Source: DATGLG01 sp035294245 (GTDB lineage Bacteria; Pseudomonadota; Alphaproteobacteria; JACZXZ01). From it: DNA of 64,000 nt. Shown in pieces: positions 8,814 through 18,668 of this stretch; positions within the stretch are counted from its first letter, which is position 1; each line of letters starts with the position of its first letter. Location: contig DATGLG010000019.1 of assembly GCA_035294245.1 (NCBI GenBank), forward strand, positions 10,758 through 74,757, in the 5' to 3' direction. The notes below the pieces were generated by a model that had not been told where the DNA came from, did no database searches, and saw only the letters and a list, made by a program, of their open reading frames with translations. Both the position numbers and the translations under genes were made by a program.

Positions 8814-9407
8814 ATGAACCACCACCGCGCGCCTGGCGCCCCGCCCTCGCCCTGGATCCGCCGTTTCGCCCCTCTCATCGCCTCCGGCAGAGCCGTTCTC
8901 GACCTTGCCTGCGGCGACGGTCGACACATCCGCTTCTTTCGGGCTCGCGGCCATCCGGTGACCGCGGTCGATATCGACCTCGCCGGTGTCACGGATCTCG
9001 CCGGCGAGCCCGGCATTGAGCTGCTCGCGGCCGATCTCGAAGCCGGCCCGTGGCCCTTGACCGGTCGGCGCTTCGCCGCGGTGGTGGTGACGAACTATCT
9101 GTGGCGCCCGCTTTTCCCCGATCTCCTGGCCGCGCTGGCGCCGGGCGGCGTCCTTCTCTACGAGACCTTCGCCCGGGGCAATGCGCGCTTCGGTCGCCCG
9201 GCCAATCCGGATCATCTGCTGAGGCCCGGCGAGCTTCTCGAGCGGGTGAGCGGCCGGCTCCACGTGGTCGCCTTCGAGCACGGCATCGTGGCGACGCCGC
9301 GCCAGGCGGCCGTTCAGCGCCTCTGCGCCGTCAACGGCCTCACCGACCCGGATGGCCTCACGCCTCTACCGCCGCAAGTCGAGGAAGACCGCGCCCGCGA
9401 CGCTTAA
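8814..9407 (+). CDS. Class I SAM-dependent methyltransferase, substrate unknown
   Basis: 197-residue methyltransferase. SAM-binding motif I is seen as VLDLACGDGRHIRFFRARGH, followed by VTAVDIDLAGV and the motif around LAPGGVLLYETFARGN. The start is ATG 8814, with GAGGG eight bases upstream; an in-frame TTG 18 bases earlier lacks a ribosome site. Divergent from DUF1178 across 88 bases. The C-terminal half (RHVVAFEHG-type, ATPRQAAVQRLCAVNG) resembles the tellurite-resistance/TehB-like small methyltransferases but gives no substrate. A GC-rich hairpin terminator follows about 50 bases after the stop. Confidence 0.8.
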   Translation: MNHHRAPGAPPSPWIRRFAPLIASGRAVLDLACGDGRHIRFFRARGHPVTAVDIDLAGVTDLAGEPGIELLAADLEAGPWPLTGRRFAAVVVTNYLWRPLFPDLLAALAPGGVLLYETFARGNARFGRPANPDHLLRPGELLERVSGRLHVVAFEHGIVATPRQAAVQRLCAVNGLTDPDGLTPLPPQVEEDRARDA

Positions 9408-9456
9408 TACGAGATTCTCACGTAGAACGCGACTATTCTACAGTTTCAACTTGCGT

Positions 9457-9476
9457 CCCGCCCGGGGGCGGGCTTT
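9457..9476 (+). terminator. Rho-independent terminator after the methyltransferase gene
   Basis: A six-base-pair stem CCCGCC/GGCGGG with a four-base loop is followed by CTTTAAT. It lies about 50 bases after the methyltransferase stop and about 85 bases before the peroxiredoxin, so it separates the two transcripts. Confidence 0.6.
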
Positions 9477-9492
9477 AATAAATCGCAAGGAT

Positions 9493-9530
9493 GCGGCCGC
9501 CCCACCGGCTTCGCCGAAGCCTGCGGCCGC
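9493..9530. promoter_or_regulatory. Nested stem-loop in the peroxiredoxin leader
   Basis: An outer inverted repeat GCGGCCGC ... GCGGCCGC encloses an inner hairpin GGCTTC-GCC-GAAGCC. It ends 30 bases before the peroxiredoxin start codon. It could be a leader structure, a second terminator or a protein site; there is no T-run after it. Confidence 0.4.
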
Positions 9531-9560
9531 GCTCAATCGACAATCTCAAGGAGGCGAGCC

Positions 9561-10196
9561 ATGACGCTGCGTCTAGGCGATACCGCTCCCGATTTCACGG
9601 CGGACACCACCGAGGGGCGCATCAACTTCCACGACTGGATCGGCGATAGCTGGTGCATCCTGTTTTCCCACCCCAAGGACTTCACCCCGGTCTGCACTAC
9701 GGAGCTCGGCTATGTCGGCAAGCTCCTGCCCGAATTCGCCAAGCGCAACGTCAAGGTGATCGGGCTCTCCGTCGATCCGGTGAGCTCCCATAAAGGCTGG
9801 GTGAAGGACATCGAGGAGACGCAGAAGACGAAGGTGAACTATCCGATCGTCGCCGACCCGGACCGCAAGGTCGCCAACCTCTACGGGATGATGCATCCGG
9901 CTCATGACGAGGTCTATACCGTGCGCACGGTGTTCGTCATCGATCCCAAGAAGAAGATCCGCCTGATGATCACCTACCCCCAGACGGCGGGGCGCAATTT
10001 CGACGAGATCCTCCGCGTCGTCGACTCCTTGCAGCTCACCGACAAGTACCAGGTGGCGACCCCGGTCAACTGGAAGCAGGGCGAGGACGTCATCATCGTT
10101 CCCTCGGTCACGGACGAGGACGCCAAAGCGAAGTTCCCCAAGGGCTGGCGCGCGCTCAAGCCCTATCTGCGCCTGACGCCGCAGCCCAACAAATAA
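9561..10196 (+). CDS. 1-Cys peroxiredoxin (Prx6/AhpC-TSA family)
   Basis: 211-residue thiol peroxidase that reduces H2O2 and organic hydroperoxides in the cytoplasm. The peroxidatic cysteine is Cys45 in the signature DFTPVCTTELG. The long C-terminal arm (DKYQVATPVNWKQGEDVIIVPSV ... FPKGWRALKPYLRLTPQP) identifies the Prx6 subfamily; no resolving cysteine occurs after residue 45, so an external thiol or glutathione should be used. An AAGGAGG-type ribosome site precedes the ATG. It is flanked by a terminator/hairpin upstream and a 244-base gap downstream, so it is probably monocistronic. Confidence 0.95.
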   Translation: MTLRLGDTAPDFTADTTEGRINFHDWIGDSWCILFSHPKDFTPVCTTELGYVGKLLPEFAKRNVKVIGLSVDPVSSHKGWVKDIEETQKTKVNYPIVADPDRKVANLYGMMHPAHDEVYTVRTVFVIDPKKKIRLMITYPQTAGRNFDEILRVVDSLQLTDKYQVATPVNWKQGEDVIIVPSVTDEDAKAKFPKGWRALKPYLRLTPQPNK

Positions 10197-10365
10197 TAAC
10201 GCCGCCGGCGTCTCTGGCAGCGCGCAGCAGAATCGCGCAGGCCCTTCCCGGCGATTGACTCATCTTCCGGGCGCGCCCGCCGCACCCCTTTTCCCGCTTG
10301 CGCGATGGCGGCGGGAGGAGAAGGATGGCGCAAATGAGGGGGTGGGAGCGGCTGTCCCGCCGTCG

Positions 10366-10381
10366 TTAAGGAAATATTTAA
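10366..10381. promoter_or_regulatory. CtrA-like TTAA-N8-TTAA motif upstream of the EAL gene
   Basis: Two TTAA half sites are separated by eight bases, in an AT-rich island 60-75 bases before the EAL-gene start. The classical alphaproteobacterial CtrA site has seven bases between half sites, so this is an imperfect match. The rest of the 10197-10440 gap shows nothing else recognisable. Confidence 0.25.
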
Positions 10382-10440
10382 GCGGCGACAGCTAGCGTCT
10401 CGAGCCATAGGTCCAGCTCTGCTACCCGGGATTGGCGCCG

Positions 10441-12135
10441 ATGGCCGCTTTGGCCGATAGAGGTCTCGATTTGCGCGGCGAGCGCGACCGCTTCGTCGCG
10501 TTCTCCTTCGCCGCCGCCGATCTTCTGCTCGAGGTGGGCGCCGACGGGCTGATCCGCTTCGCCTCGGGCGCCGCCCGCGCCATGACGGGACGCGACAACC
10601 CGGAGCTCCTCGGCGAGCCTTATCTCTCCATCTTCGCCAAGGGGGATCGCCGCTATGTCTCGCTGCTGATCGACCGGCTTAAGGGCGGTCATCGCCTTGA
10701 GCCGGTGATGGTGCGCCTCGCCGTTCCCGACGCCGATCTCGCACCCGCCGTGCTGGGGGGCTGCCGCCTGCCCGACCAGGAGAGCGTCTTTCACCTGACG
10801 CTGAGCCTCCCCTGCCATCCGGCGCTCTCGGACAGGATCGCCAATCTGCGGGACGGCGCCACCGGGCTCCTCGAGAAGGACGCCTTCGAGCAGGCCGCCA
10901 CCCAGGCTATGACGCAGAGCGACGGCCGCGGCAACGTCAGGCTCACCCTGCTTCGCCTTGCCCGCCTCCAGGAGCTGCGCGCCCGCGCCGGCGAGGCGGC
11001 CACCAACGCCTTTCTCGGCAATGTGGGCGCCCTGCTCCGGACGCTCTCGCTCGGCAACGATACCGCCGGCCAGCTGGCTGAGGGCCGCTACGGCTTTGTC
11101 CATGCCGGCAATGCCAATATCGCGACCGTCTGGGACCAGCTCCACGCGCTGTCGCGCGAGGCGGACCCGGCCGGTCAGGGTGTTCACGTCGATTACAGCA
11201 CGATCGACCTCGCGCTCGACGGCATGAGCGAGGGGGATGCGGCGCGCGCCCTCCATTACGCGATCGGCAAGTTCGCCACGGCCGAGGAGGGCGGCTTCTC
11301 CATCGCCTCCCTCACCGAGGCCTTCGGCTTTCTCCTGCGCGACACGGTCGCCCATATCAGCACGCTCAAGGGCGCCTTTGCGGAGCAGCGCTTCGACGTC
11401 GCCCTCCAGCCCATCGTCAATCTCGCGACGCGCACGCCCCATCACTACGAGCTCCTGGTGCGCTTCGAGGGCGATCGCTCGCCCTTCGAGATGGTGACCT
11501 TCGCGGAGGACGTCGGGCTCATCGAGGAGATCGATCTCGCGATCTGCCAGCGCGCTCTCGATTTGCTCCGCGAGACGGCGCCCAATTCGACTCCCATCGC
11601 CGTCAACCTCTCGGGGCGCTCGCTCGAGAGCACGCTCTTCACCCAGGCGCTCTTTGCGCTCCTGAAGCCGCACGCGCCGCTCCGCAATCGCCTCTATTTC
11701 GAGATCACCGAGTCGATGCGCATCACGAAGCTTGAGCAGGTCGATAATGTCGTGCAGGCCCTGCGCGCCGAAGGGCACCGCTTCGCCCTCGACGATTTCG
11801 GCGCAGGAGCCTCCTCGTTCCCCTACCTCAACGCCCTCACCGTCGATTTCGTAAAGATTGACGGCACCTATGTCCGCCGCATGCTGTCGAGCCCGCGCGA
11901 CGCCGCCATCCTCAAATCGATCGTGGCGCTCTGCCGGGATCTCTCGGTGAGGACCATCGCCGAGATGGTGGAGAGCGAGGAGCAGGCGAAGATGCTCCGT
12001 GAGCTCGGCGTCGATCTCGGCCAGGGCTTCATGTTCGGCCGGCCGGCCCCTCTGCCCGCCGAGCTCAAGCGCCGCGTCGCCGTCAACGTCGCGCGTCCCA
12101 TCCTCCGCCCCGGCGCCAAGCAGAGCTGGGGGTGA
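10441..12135 (+). CDS. EAL-domain cyclic-di-GMP phosphodiesterase with PAS-like and degenerate GGDEF parts
   Basis: 564-residue cytoplasmic protein without membrane segments. Residues about 15-110 look like a PAS sensor (FSFAAADLLLEVGADGLIRFAS ...). Residues about 135-290 match the position of a GGDEF domain but have no GG(D/E)EF signature. The EAL domain (about 310-550) keeps its catalytic set: YELLVRFE at the EAL position with the Glu retained, AVNLSGRSL, EITESM, DDFGAGASSFPYL, KIDGTYVR, and GQGFMFGRPAP near the end. It should therefore hydrolyse c-di-GMP under control of the N-terminal sensor. The start is ATG 10441; an in-frame TTG nine bases earlier is possible. Confidence 0.85.
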   Translation: MAALADRGLDLRGERDRFVAFSFAAADLLLEVGADGLIRFASGAARAMTGRDNPELLGEPYLSIFAKGDRRYVSLLIDRLKGGHRLEPVMVRLAVPDADLAPAVLGGCRLPDQESVFHLTLSLPCHPALSDRIANLRDGATGLLEKDAFEQAATQAMTQSDGRGNVRLTLLRLARLQELRARAGEAATNAFLGNVGALLRTLSLGNDTAGQLAEGRYGFVHAGNANIATVWDQLHALSREADPAGQGVHVDYSTIDLALDGMSEGDAARALHYAIGKFATAEEGGFSIASLTEAFGFLLRDTVAHISTLKGAFAEQRFDVALQPIVNLATRTPHHYELLVRFEGDRSPFEMVTFAEDVGLIEEIDLAICQRALDLLRETAPNSTPIAVNLSGRSLESTLFTQALFALLKPHAPLRNRLYFEITESMRITKLEQVDNVVQALRAEGHRFALDDFGAGASSFPYLNALTVDFVKIDGTYVRRMLSSPRDAAILKSIVALCRDLSVRTIAEMVESEEQAKMLRELGVDLGQGFMFGRPAPLPAELKRRVAVNVARPILRPGAKQSWG

Positions 12136-12241
12136 CGCTCCCGCGCCGGGCTGGGCGACGGCGCAGCCACGCAGGAACCGATGACGCGCCCGAGCATTCT
12201 ATTGCTCGCCGGTGTTCCACCGGACGCCCGGGGAGCTCGTC

Positions 12242-12748
12242 TTGGATGCGCAAATCACGCTGCTGGTGGATGGGGCGCGGCGCTCGCTGACCGTCGACAC
12301 GCGGACGACATTGCTCGACGCGCTGCGCGACCGCCTCGGCGTGATGTCGCCGAAGAAGGGCTGCGATCACGGCCAATGCGGCGCCTGCACGGTCCTGCTG
12401 GACGGGCGCCGCGCGACAACCTGCCTGGCCCTCGCCGTCGCTTATGACGGCGCGGCGATCACGACCGCCCAAGGCCTCGCCGACGGCAGCATCCTGCACC
12501 CGGTGCAGCAGGCCTTCCTCGACCACGACGGCTTCCAATGCGGCTATTGCACGCCGGGCCAGATCTGCTCGGCCGTCGGCATGCTCGCGGAGCTGAAAGC
12601 CGGCCATCCCAGCCACGTCACCAAGAACCTGACAGCGGCGCCGACGCTGAGCGACAACGAGATCCGCGAGCGCATGAGCGGCAACCTGTGCCGCTGCGGC
12701 GCCTACGTCAACATCGTCGCGGCGATCCGGCAGGCGGCATCGTCATGA
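12242..12748 (+). CDS. paoA: Xanthine dehydrogenase-family 2Fe-2S subunit (PaoA/YagT type)
   Basis: Small iron-sulfur subunit, about 168 residues, of a heterotrimeric molybdenum aldehyde oxidoreductase. Both [2Fe-2S] motifs are intact: the plant-ferredoxin type CDHGQCGACTVLLDG and the C-terminal CGYCTPGQ ... CRCGAY. Unlike E. coli PaoA, no Tat signal precedes the ferredoxin domain, so the complex should be cytoplasmic. The chosen start is TTG 12242, with GGGGAG six bases upstream; GTG 12212 in the same frame would add ten residues. The stop overlaps the next gene's start as ATGA. Confidence 0.85.
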   Translation: MDAQITLLVDGARRSLTVDTRTTLLDALRDRLGVMSPKKGCDHGQCGACTVLLDGRRATTCLALAVAYDGAAITTAQGLADGSILHPVQQAFLDHDGFQCGYCTPGQICSAVGMLAELKAGHPSHVTKNLTAAPTLSDNEIRERMSGNLCRCGAYVNIVAAIRQAASS

Positions 12749-13733
12749 CGCCCTTCGCTTACGAGCGCGCCGCCGATGCCGCGAGCGCCGTCGCCAGGGT
12801 CTCGGGCCATCCTCGCGCCGCCTTCCTCGGCGCGGGCACCAATCTCGTCGATCACATGAAGCTGGGCATCGCGGCACCCGAGCTCCTCGTCGACGTGAGC
12901 CGGCTGCCATTCGATCGCATCGAGCCCTTGCCCGGCGGCGGCGTGCGAATCGGGGCGGCGGTGCGCAATAGCGATCTCGCCGCCGACCTCACGATCCGCG
13001 CTCGCTATCCGGCCTTGGCCCAGGCCCTCCTGGCAGGCGCCTCGGCCCAGCTCCGCAACCTGGCGACGACGGCGGGCAACCTGATGCAGCGCACGCGCTG
13101 CGTTTACTTTCAGGACCTCACCACGCCCTGCAACAAGCGTACCCCCGGCTCCGGCTGCGCTGCGCGCGAAGGCTATACGCGCTATCACGCAATCCTCGGC
13201 GCTTCCGAGCATTGCGTCGCCACCCACCCCTCGGACATGGCGGTGGCGATGGCGGCCCTCGATGCCGTGGTCGTCGTGCGCGACAGCCTGGGCGAGCGGC
13301 GCATCCCACTTGTCGAGTTCCACCGCTTGCCCGGTGATGCGCCGGAGCGCGACACGGTGCTGGAGCATGGCGAGCTGATCACGGCGGTCGAGCTCCCCGC
13401 CCTCCCCTTCGCGGCCCGGTCGGCCTATCGCAAGGTGCGGGAGCGAGCCTCCTACGCCTTTGCCCTGGTCTCGGTCGCCGCCGCTCTCGACATCGCGGAC
13501 GGGGTGGTTCGCGAGGCGCGGATCGCCCTCGGCGGTGTCGCGCATAAGCCGTGGCGGGCGGCGCGAGCGGAGACGGCGCTGCGCGGCGCGGCACCAACGG
13601 TCGAGAACTTCCGCGCCGCCGCGGACGCCGAGCTGGCCTTGGCGAAGCCGCTCGACGGCAACGCCTTCAAGGTGGCGCTGACGCGCAACACGGTTGTGGC
13701 CACGCTGCGCAGCCTGGCGAATGGGGACGGCCG

Positions 13734-13737
<4 letters not shown>
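12745..13737 (+). CDS. paoB: Aldehyde oxidoreductase FAD-binding subunit (PaoB type)
   Basis: 330-residue FAD subunit of the molybdenum hydroxylase. The FAD-binding signature is FLGAGTNLVDHMKLGIAAPE and LRNLATTAGNLMQRTRC. As in PaoB, a loop carrying four cysteines follows (RCVYF, PCNKR, GSGCAA, EHCVATHPSD, about residues 115-160), expected to bind an extra [4Fe-4S] cluster not found in ordinary xanthine dehydrogenases. The C-terminal CO-dehydrogenase flavoprotein domain is complete. It overlaps the gene before and after by four bases each, so the three subunits should be translationally coupled. Confidence 0.92.
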
Positions 13738-15818
<2,081 letters not shown>

Positions 15819-15843
15819 ACGGGCTGCCCGAGATGCCGCGCGG

Positions 15844-16707
15844 TCAGTCGCCGGCCTGGGCCAGGCGCTCCCGTGCCGCGGGCTGGGGCGCCGCGAAGCT
15901 GCAGTCGTGCTCCAGGGCGGGGATCATGCGCCGCGCCTCCGCCACCTTGGCCGGATCGATCTCCGCCATGACATAGCCGGGCGCCTCGCCGGCGTCGGCA
16001 ATGACCTCGCCCCACGGGTCGACGATCAGCGCATGGCCGAAGGTCTTGCGCCCGCCGGCATGCTGGCCGCATTGGGCCGGAGCGAAGACGTAGCTCCCCG
16101 TCTCGATGGCGCGGGCGCGTACCAGCACGTGCCAATGAGCCTTGCCCGTCGTCTTGGTGAAGGCGGCGGGGATGGTGAGAAACTCGGCGCCGGCATGGGC
16201 GAGGGCGCGGTAGAGATAGGCGAAGCGCACATCGTAGCAAATGGTCATGCCGAGCCGGCCCCACGGGGTCGCCGCCACCACGCCGCGGTCGCCCGGCTCG
16301 ACCGTCGCCGACTCGCGATAGCTCTCGCCCTCGCGGAGCTCGACGTCGAAGAGATGGAGCTTGTTGTAGCGCGCGACGATCCTGCCCTCGGGGTCGACCA
16401 GATAGGAGCGATTGTTGACCTTGGTCGGGCCGAGCTTGATGGTAAGCGAGCCCATGAGGAGCCAGATGCCGAGCTCGCGCGCGAGCGCGGTGAAATGGGG
16501 GATCGCCGGATGCTCCGCCTCGGGCAGCGCCTTGGCGAGGGAGCGCTCGGCGCCGAACTCGATGCAGGTGAAGTTCTCCGCGGTGCAGATGAACGCCGCC
16601 CCCGCGCCATGGGCCGAGCGGATGAGCCGGTCGACCTCGTGGATATTGGGCAGGATATCCGGCCCCGCCGTGTTCTGGATGCAGGCGACCTTGAAGCGCT
16701 GGCTCAT
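15844..16707 (-). CDS. Carbon-nitrogen hydrolase (Nit1/omega-amidase-like nitrilase family)
   Basis: 287-residue nitrilase-superfamily amidase. The catalytic triad is visible as Glu44 (FICTAENFT), Lys116 (RYNKLHLFDV) and Cys157 (MTICYDVRF). This branch, close to Nit1, hydrolyses deaminated glutathione or omega-amides such as alpha-ketoglutaramate, which suits its pairing with a glutaredoxin. Its ATG overlaps the grxC stop by four bases (ATGA), a conserved alphaproteobacterial arrangement. Convergent with the molybdenum hydroxylase genes, with only 25 bases between. Confidence 0.9.
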   Translation of the reverse strand: MSQRFKVACIQNTAGPDILPNIHEVDRLIRSAHGAGAAFICTAENFTCIEFGAERSLAKALPEAEHPAIPHFTALARELGIWLLMGSLTIKLGPTKVNNRSYLVDPEGRIVARYNKLHLFDVELREGESYRESATVEPGDRGVVAATPWGRLGMTICYDVRFAYLYRALAHAGAEFLTIPAAFTKTTGKAHWHVLVRARAIETGSYVFAPAQCGQHAGGRKTFGHALIVDPWGEVIADAGEAPGYVMAEIDPAKVAEARRMIPALEHDCSFAAPQPAARERLAQAGD

Positions 16708-16985
16708 GCGGCTCTCCCCAGGAGTCGATCGAGCGTGCCGGCGGCGTCGAGCGAGAGCAGCTCGTCGGAGCCGCCGATCGGCCGCCCACCGATGAAGATC
16801 TGCGGCACGGTCACGCGGCCCTCGGCGCGCCGGCTCATCTCGGCGCGCCGCGCCGGGTCATAGGTGACGTCGATCTCGTTGAACTTGACACCCTTGCGCT
16901 CGAGCAGGGCCTTAGCGCGATGGCAATAGGGGCACCACATCGTCGTGTAGATCTCGACCTCGGGCTGGGCGGCGGCTTCGGTCAT
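16704..16985 (-). CDS. grxC: Glutaredoxin 3
   Basis: 93-residue dithiol glutaredoxin with the active site CPYC (Cys18, Cys21) in YTTMWCPYCHRAK, the cis-proline TVPQIFIGG, and the glutathione-binding GGSDELL. It reduces disulfides and glutathionylated proteins at the expense of glutathione. The start at 16985 (MTEAAAQPEVEIY) matches family length; the open frame runs about 98 codons further upstream without homology. It is the first gene of the grxC-nitrilase pair. Confidence 0.94.
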   Translation of the reverse strand: MTEAAAQPEVEIYTTMWCPYCHRAKALLERKGVKFNEIDVTYDPARRAEMSRRAEGRVTVPQIFIGGRPIGGSDELLSLDAAGTLDRLLGRAA

Positions 16986-17061
16986 CGCGGGCTCCCTCAA
17001 CGCTCTGCCCCTATATAGCCCAAGACCTGCTTCTGGCCAAACCCTCGGCGACCTCGCCCCG

Positions 17062-17793
17062 TCAAGCCGGACGCTCGCCGCCTTCCGGACCGTAGAAGAC
17101 CACCCAGGTGGTGAGGGCCTCGCCGAAATCCTCGAAGCGATGCGCCGCTCCCGCAGGGGCGAAGAGCGCGTCCCCTGGCTCAAAGCTGCGGCGCCGCCCA
17201 TCGCAGACGAAGTTGCCGGCACCTTCCTGGATGACATAGACCTCGTCCCGTGTATGCGGGCTCTGGGGATCGTGCCCACGGGGATTGTAAAGCTTGAGGG
17301 TCATGCTCCCGTGCTCGAAGAGCGGGATCGAGCGCAGGCTTGCCGCAGCAGGAATGCGGGCGAGCCCCCGGGCAAGCCCCCAGCGCAGCTCTCCCGTCGG
17401 CGCCGGATGTGGGGCCGCGGCCTCGCCGCCTTCCGGGCCCCAGAAGATGACCCAGACGGCGAGATCCGCGGTGAAGCTCTCGAAGCGATGCTCGACCCCG
17501 GCCGGGACGAAGAGCGCATCACCGGGGACGAAGCCATGCCGCCGCGCGCCATTGACGAAATCGCCGCGGCCGCGCATCACGATATAGAGCTCGTCCTGAC
17601 GATGCGGCCCCTGCAAGTCGCGGCCGCGCGGGGCATAGGCCTCGAGGGCCAGACTCCCATGGGCGAAGACCCGGGCATAGGGAACCGAGCGCTCCGCCGG
17701 GATCGCCGCCAAGGCGGCCGCGAGCCCCCAGCCGAGCGGCATCGCTCCGGCATCCTCCGACCGCTTCACCTCGCTACCGCTTCCCTGCGCCAT
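17062..17793 (-). CDS. Tandem cupin (bicupin) protein
   Basis: 243-residue protein built of two similar cupin domains (about residues 20-125 and 135-240). Each repeat has the same order of motifs: a HGS(L/M)xLxxYxPRGxD strand, a GPHxxDELYIV / SPHTRDEVYVI metal motif, PGDALFVPAGVEHRFE / PGDALFAPAGAAHRFE, and a closing VWVIFWGPEGGE / TWVVFYGPEGGE. The His/Glu ligands of cupin motif 1 and the His of motif 2 are kept in both halves, so both may bind metal. The duplication is clear, but the substrate is not. It sits between comF and grxC, which are usually adjacent in relatives, so it is a local insertion. Confidence 0.82.
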   Translation of the reverse strand: MAQGSGSEVKRSEDAGAMPLGWGLAAALAAIPAERSVPYARVFAHGSLALEAYAPRGRDLQGPHRQDELYIVMRGRGDFVNGARRHGFVPGDALFVPAGVEHRFESFTADLAVWVIFWGPEGGEAAAPHPAPTGELRWGLARGLARIPAAASLRSIPLFEHGSMTLKLYNPRGHDPQSPHTRDEVYVIQEGAGNFVCDGRRRSFEPGDALFAPAGAAHRFEDFGEALTTWVVFYGPEGGERPA

Positions 17794-17808
17794 CGCCGCC
17801 TCCTCGGC

Positions 17809-18573
17809 TCATGAGAGTGCTGCCGGGCGCACGACCCGCGCAAGCGTCAGCACGTCGACGGCGCTGGCGCCTGCGCGCAGCAGCACCCGGCTACAGGCGC
17901 CGACGGTCGCACCCGTCGTGAAAACGTCGTCGACGAGGAGCACCCGTCGACCTTTCATCTGCTCGCCATAGCGCGCGTTGAGCGCAAAGGCGCCGCGCAT
18001 GTTGCGCCGGCGCTCGGTCGCCGAGAGCTTGCCTTGCGATGGGGTGCGGCGGCGACGCAGCAGGAGGTCGGGCAGCACCGGCACGCCGCTTTCGCGACCG
18101 AGCGCGAGGGCGAGCAGGGCCGCCTGGTTGTAACGGCGTCGGAAGAGGCGCGTCCAATGCAGCGGCACCGGCGCGATCAGGCTGGCATCGCTCAGGAGCG
18201 AAGCGCCCGCCCGCGCCATCCAGCGCCCGAAAGCCGGAACCCCATGCAGCCGGTCGCCATGCTTGAAGGCGAGGATCAGCCGACGGCTGCGGTCGTCATA
18301 GGCGAAGACTGCGCGGGCGCGGGCGAAGGGCGGGTGCCGCGCCAAGCAGGCGCCGCAGAGGGCAGGCTCCCCGGGCGCTACCTCGAAAGGCAGACCGCAG
18401 CAGGCGCAGAGCGGCGGGCCCAGGAAGGCGATCTCGCTCCAGCACGGGGCGCAGAGCAGGCCCGGCCGATCGACGACGGCGCCGCAGCCAAGGCAGCGCG
18501 CCGGCAATACCGCGCCAAGAAGGCCATGGGCGGCGCGGCGCAGCCCATTCGCAAGGGCAAATCCGCTCGACAT
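17809..18573 (-). CDS. comF: ComF family protein (phosphoribosyltransferase-like)
   Basis: About 254 residues. Two pairs of zinc-type cysteines lie at the N terminus (RCLGCG, LCAPCW, CACCGLPF, LCGACLA), followed by a type I phosphoribosyltransferase fold with the PRPP loop RRVLLVDDVFTTGATVGAC. In Gram-positives ComFC serves DNA uptake; in alphaproteobacteria the role is uncertain. The start at 18573 (MSSGFALANG) is a choice; an in-frame ATG at 18654 would add 27 residues and run over the 20-base repeat at 18584-18603. Divergent from the NDUFAF5-like methyltransferase. Confidence 0.85.
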   Translation of the reverse strand: MSSGFALANGLRRAAHGLLGAVLPARCLGCGAVVDRPGLLCAPCWSEIAFLGPPLCACCGLPFEVAPGEPALCGACLARHPPFARARAVFAYDDRSRRLILAFKHGDRLHGVPAFGRWMARAGASLLSDASLIAPVPLHWTRLFRRRYNQAALLALALGRESGVPVLPDLLLRRRRTPSQGKLSATERRRNMRGAFALNARYGEQMKGRRVLLVDDVFTTGATVGACSRVLLRAGASAVDVLTLARVVRPAALS

Positions 18574-18583
18574 GAGGCTATCA

Positions 18584-18603
18584 GGGGATGCCAACGTCGC
18601 CCC
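18584..18603. repeat. 20-base dispersed repeat, copy 1
   Basis: GGGGATGCCAACGTCGCCCC, located between comF and the divergent methyltransferase. Its reverse complement recurs exactly at 44276-44295 and with one change at 44485-44504. The ends are complementary (GGGG/CCCC), giving partial dyad symmetry. Confidence 0.7.
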
Positions 18604-18668
18604 TGTCAATCGTGACCTTGCATCCACTAGGGCTGGTAGGTCCGTGATCGCCATGCCATATAGGGAAC

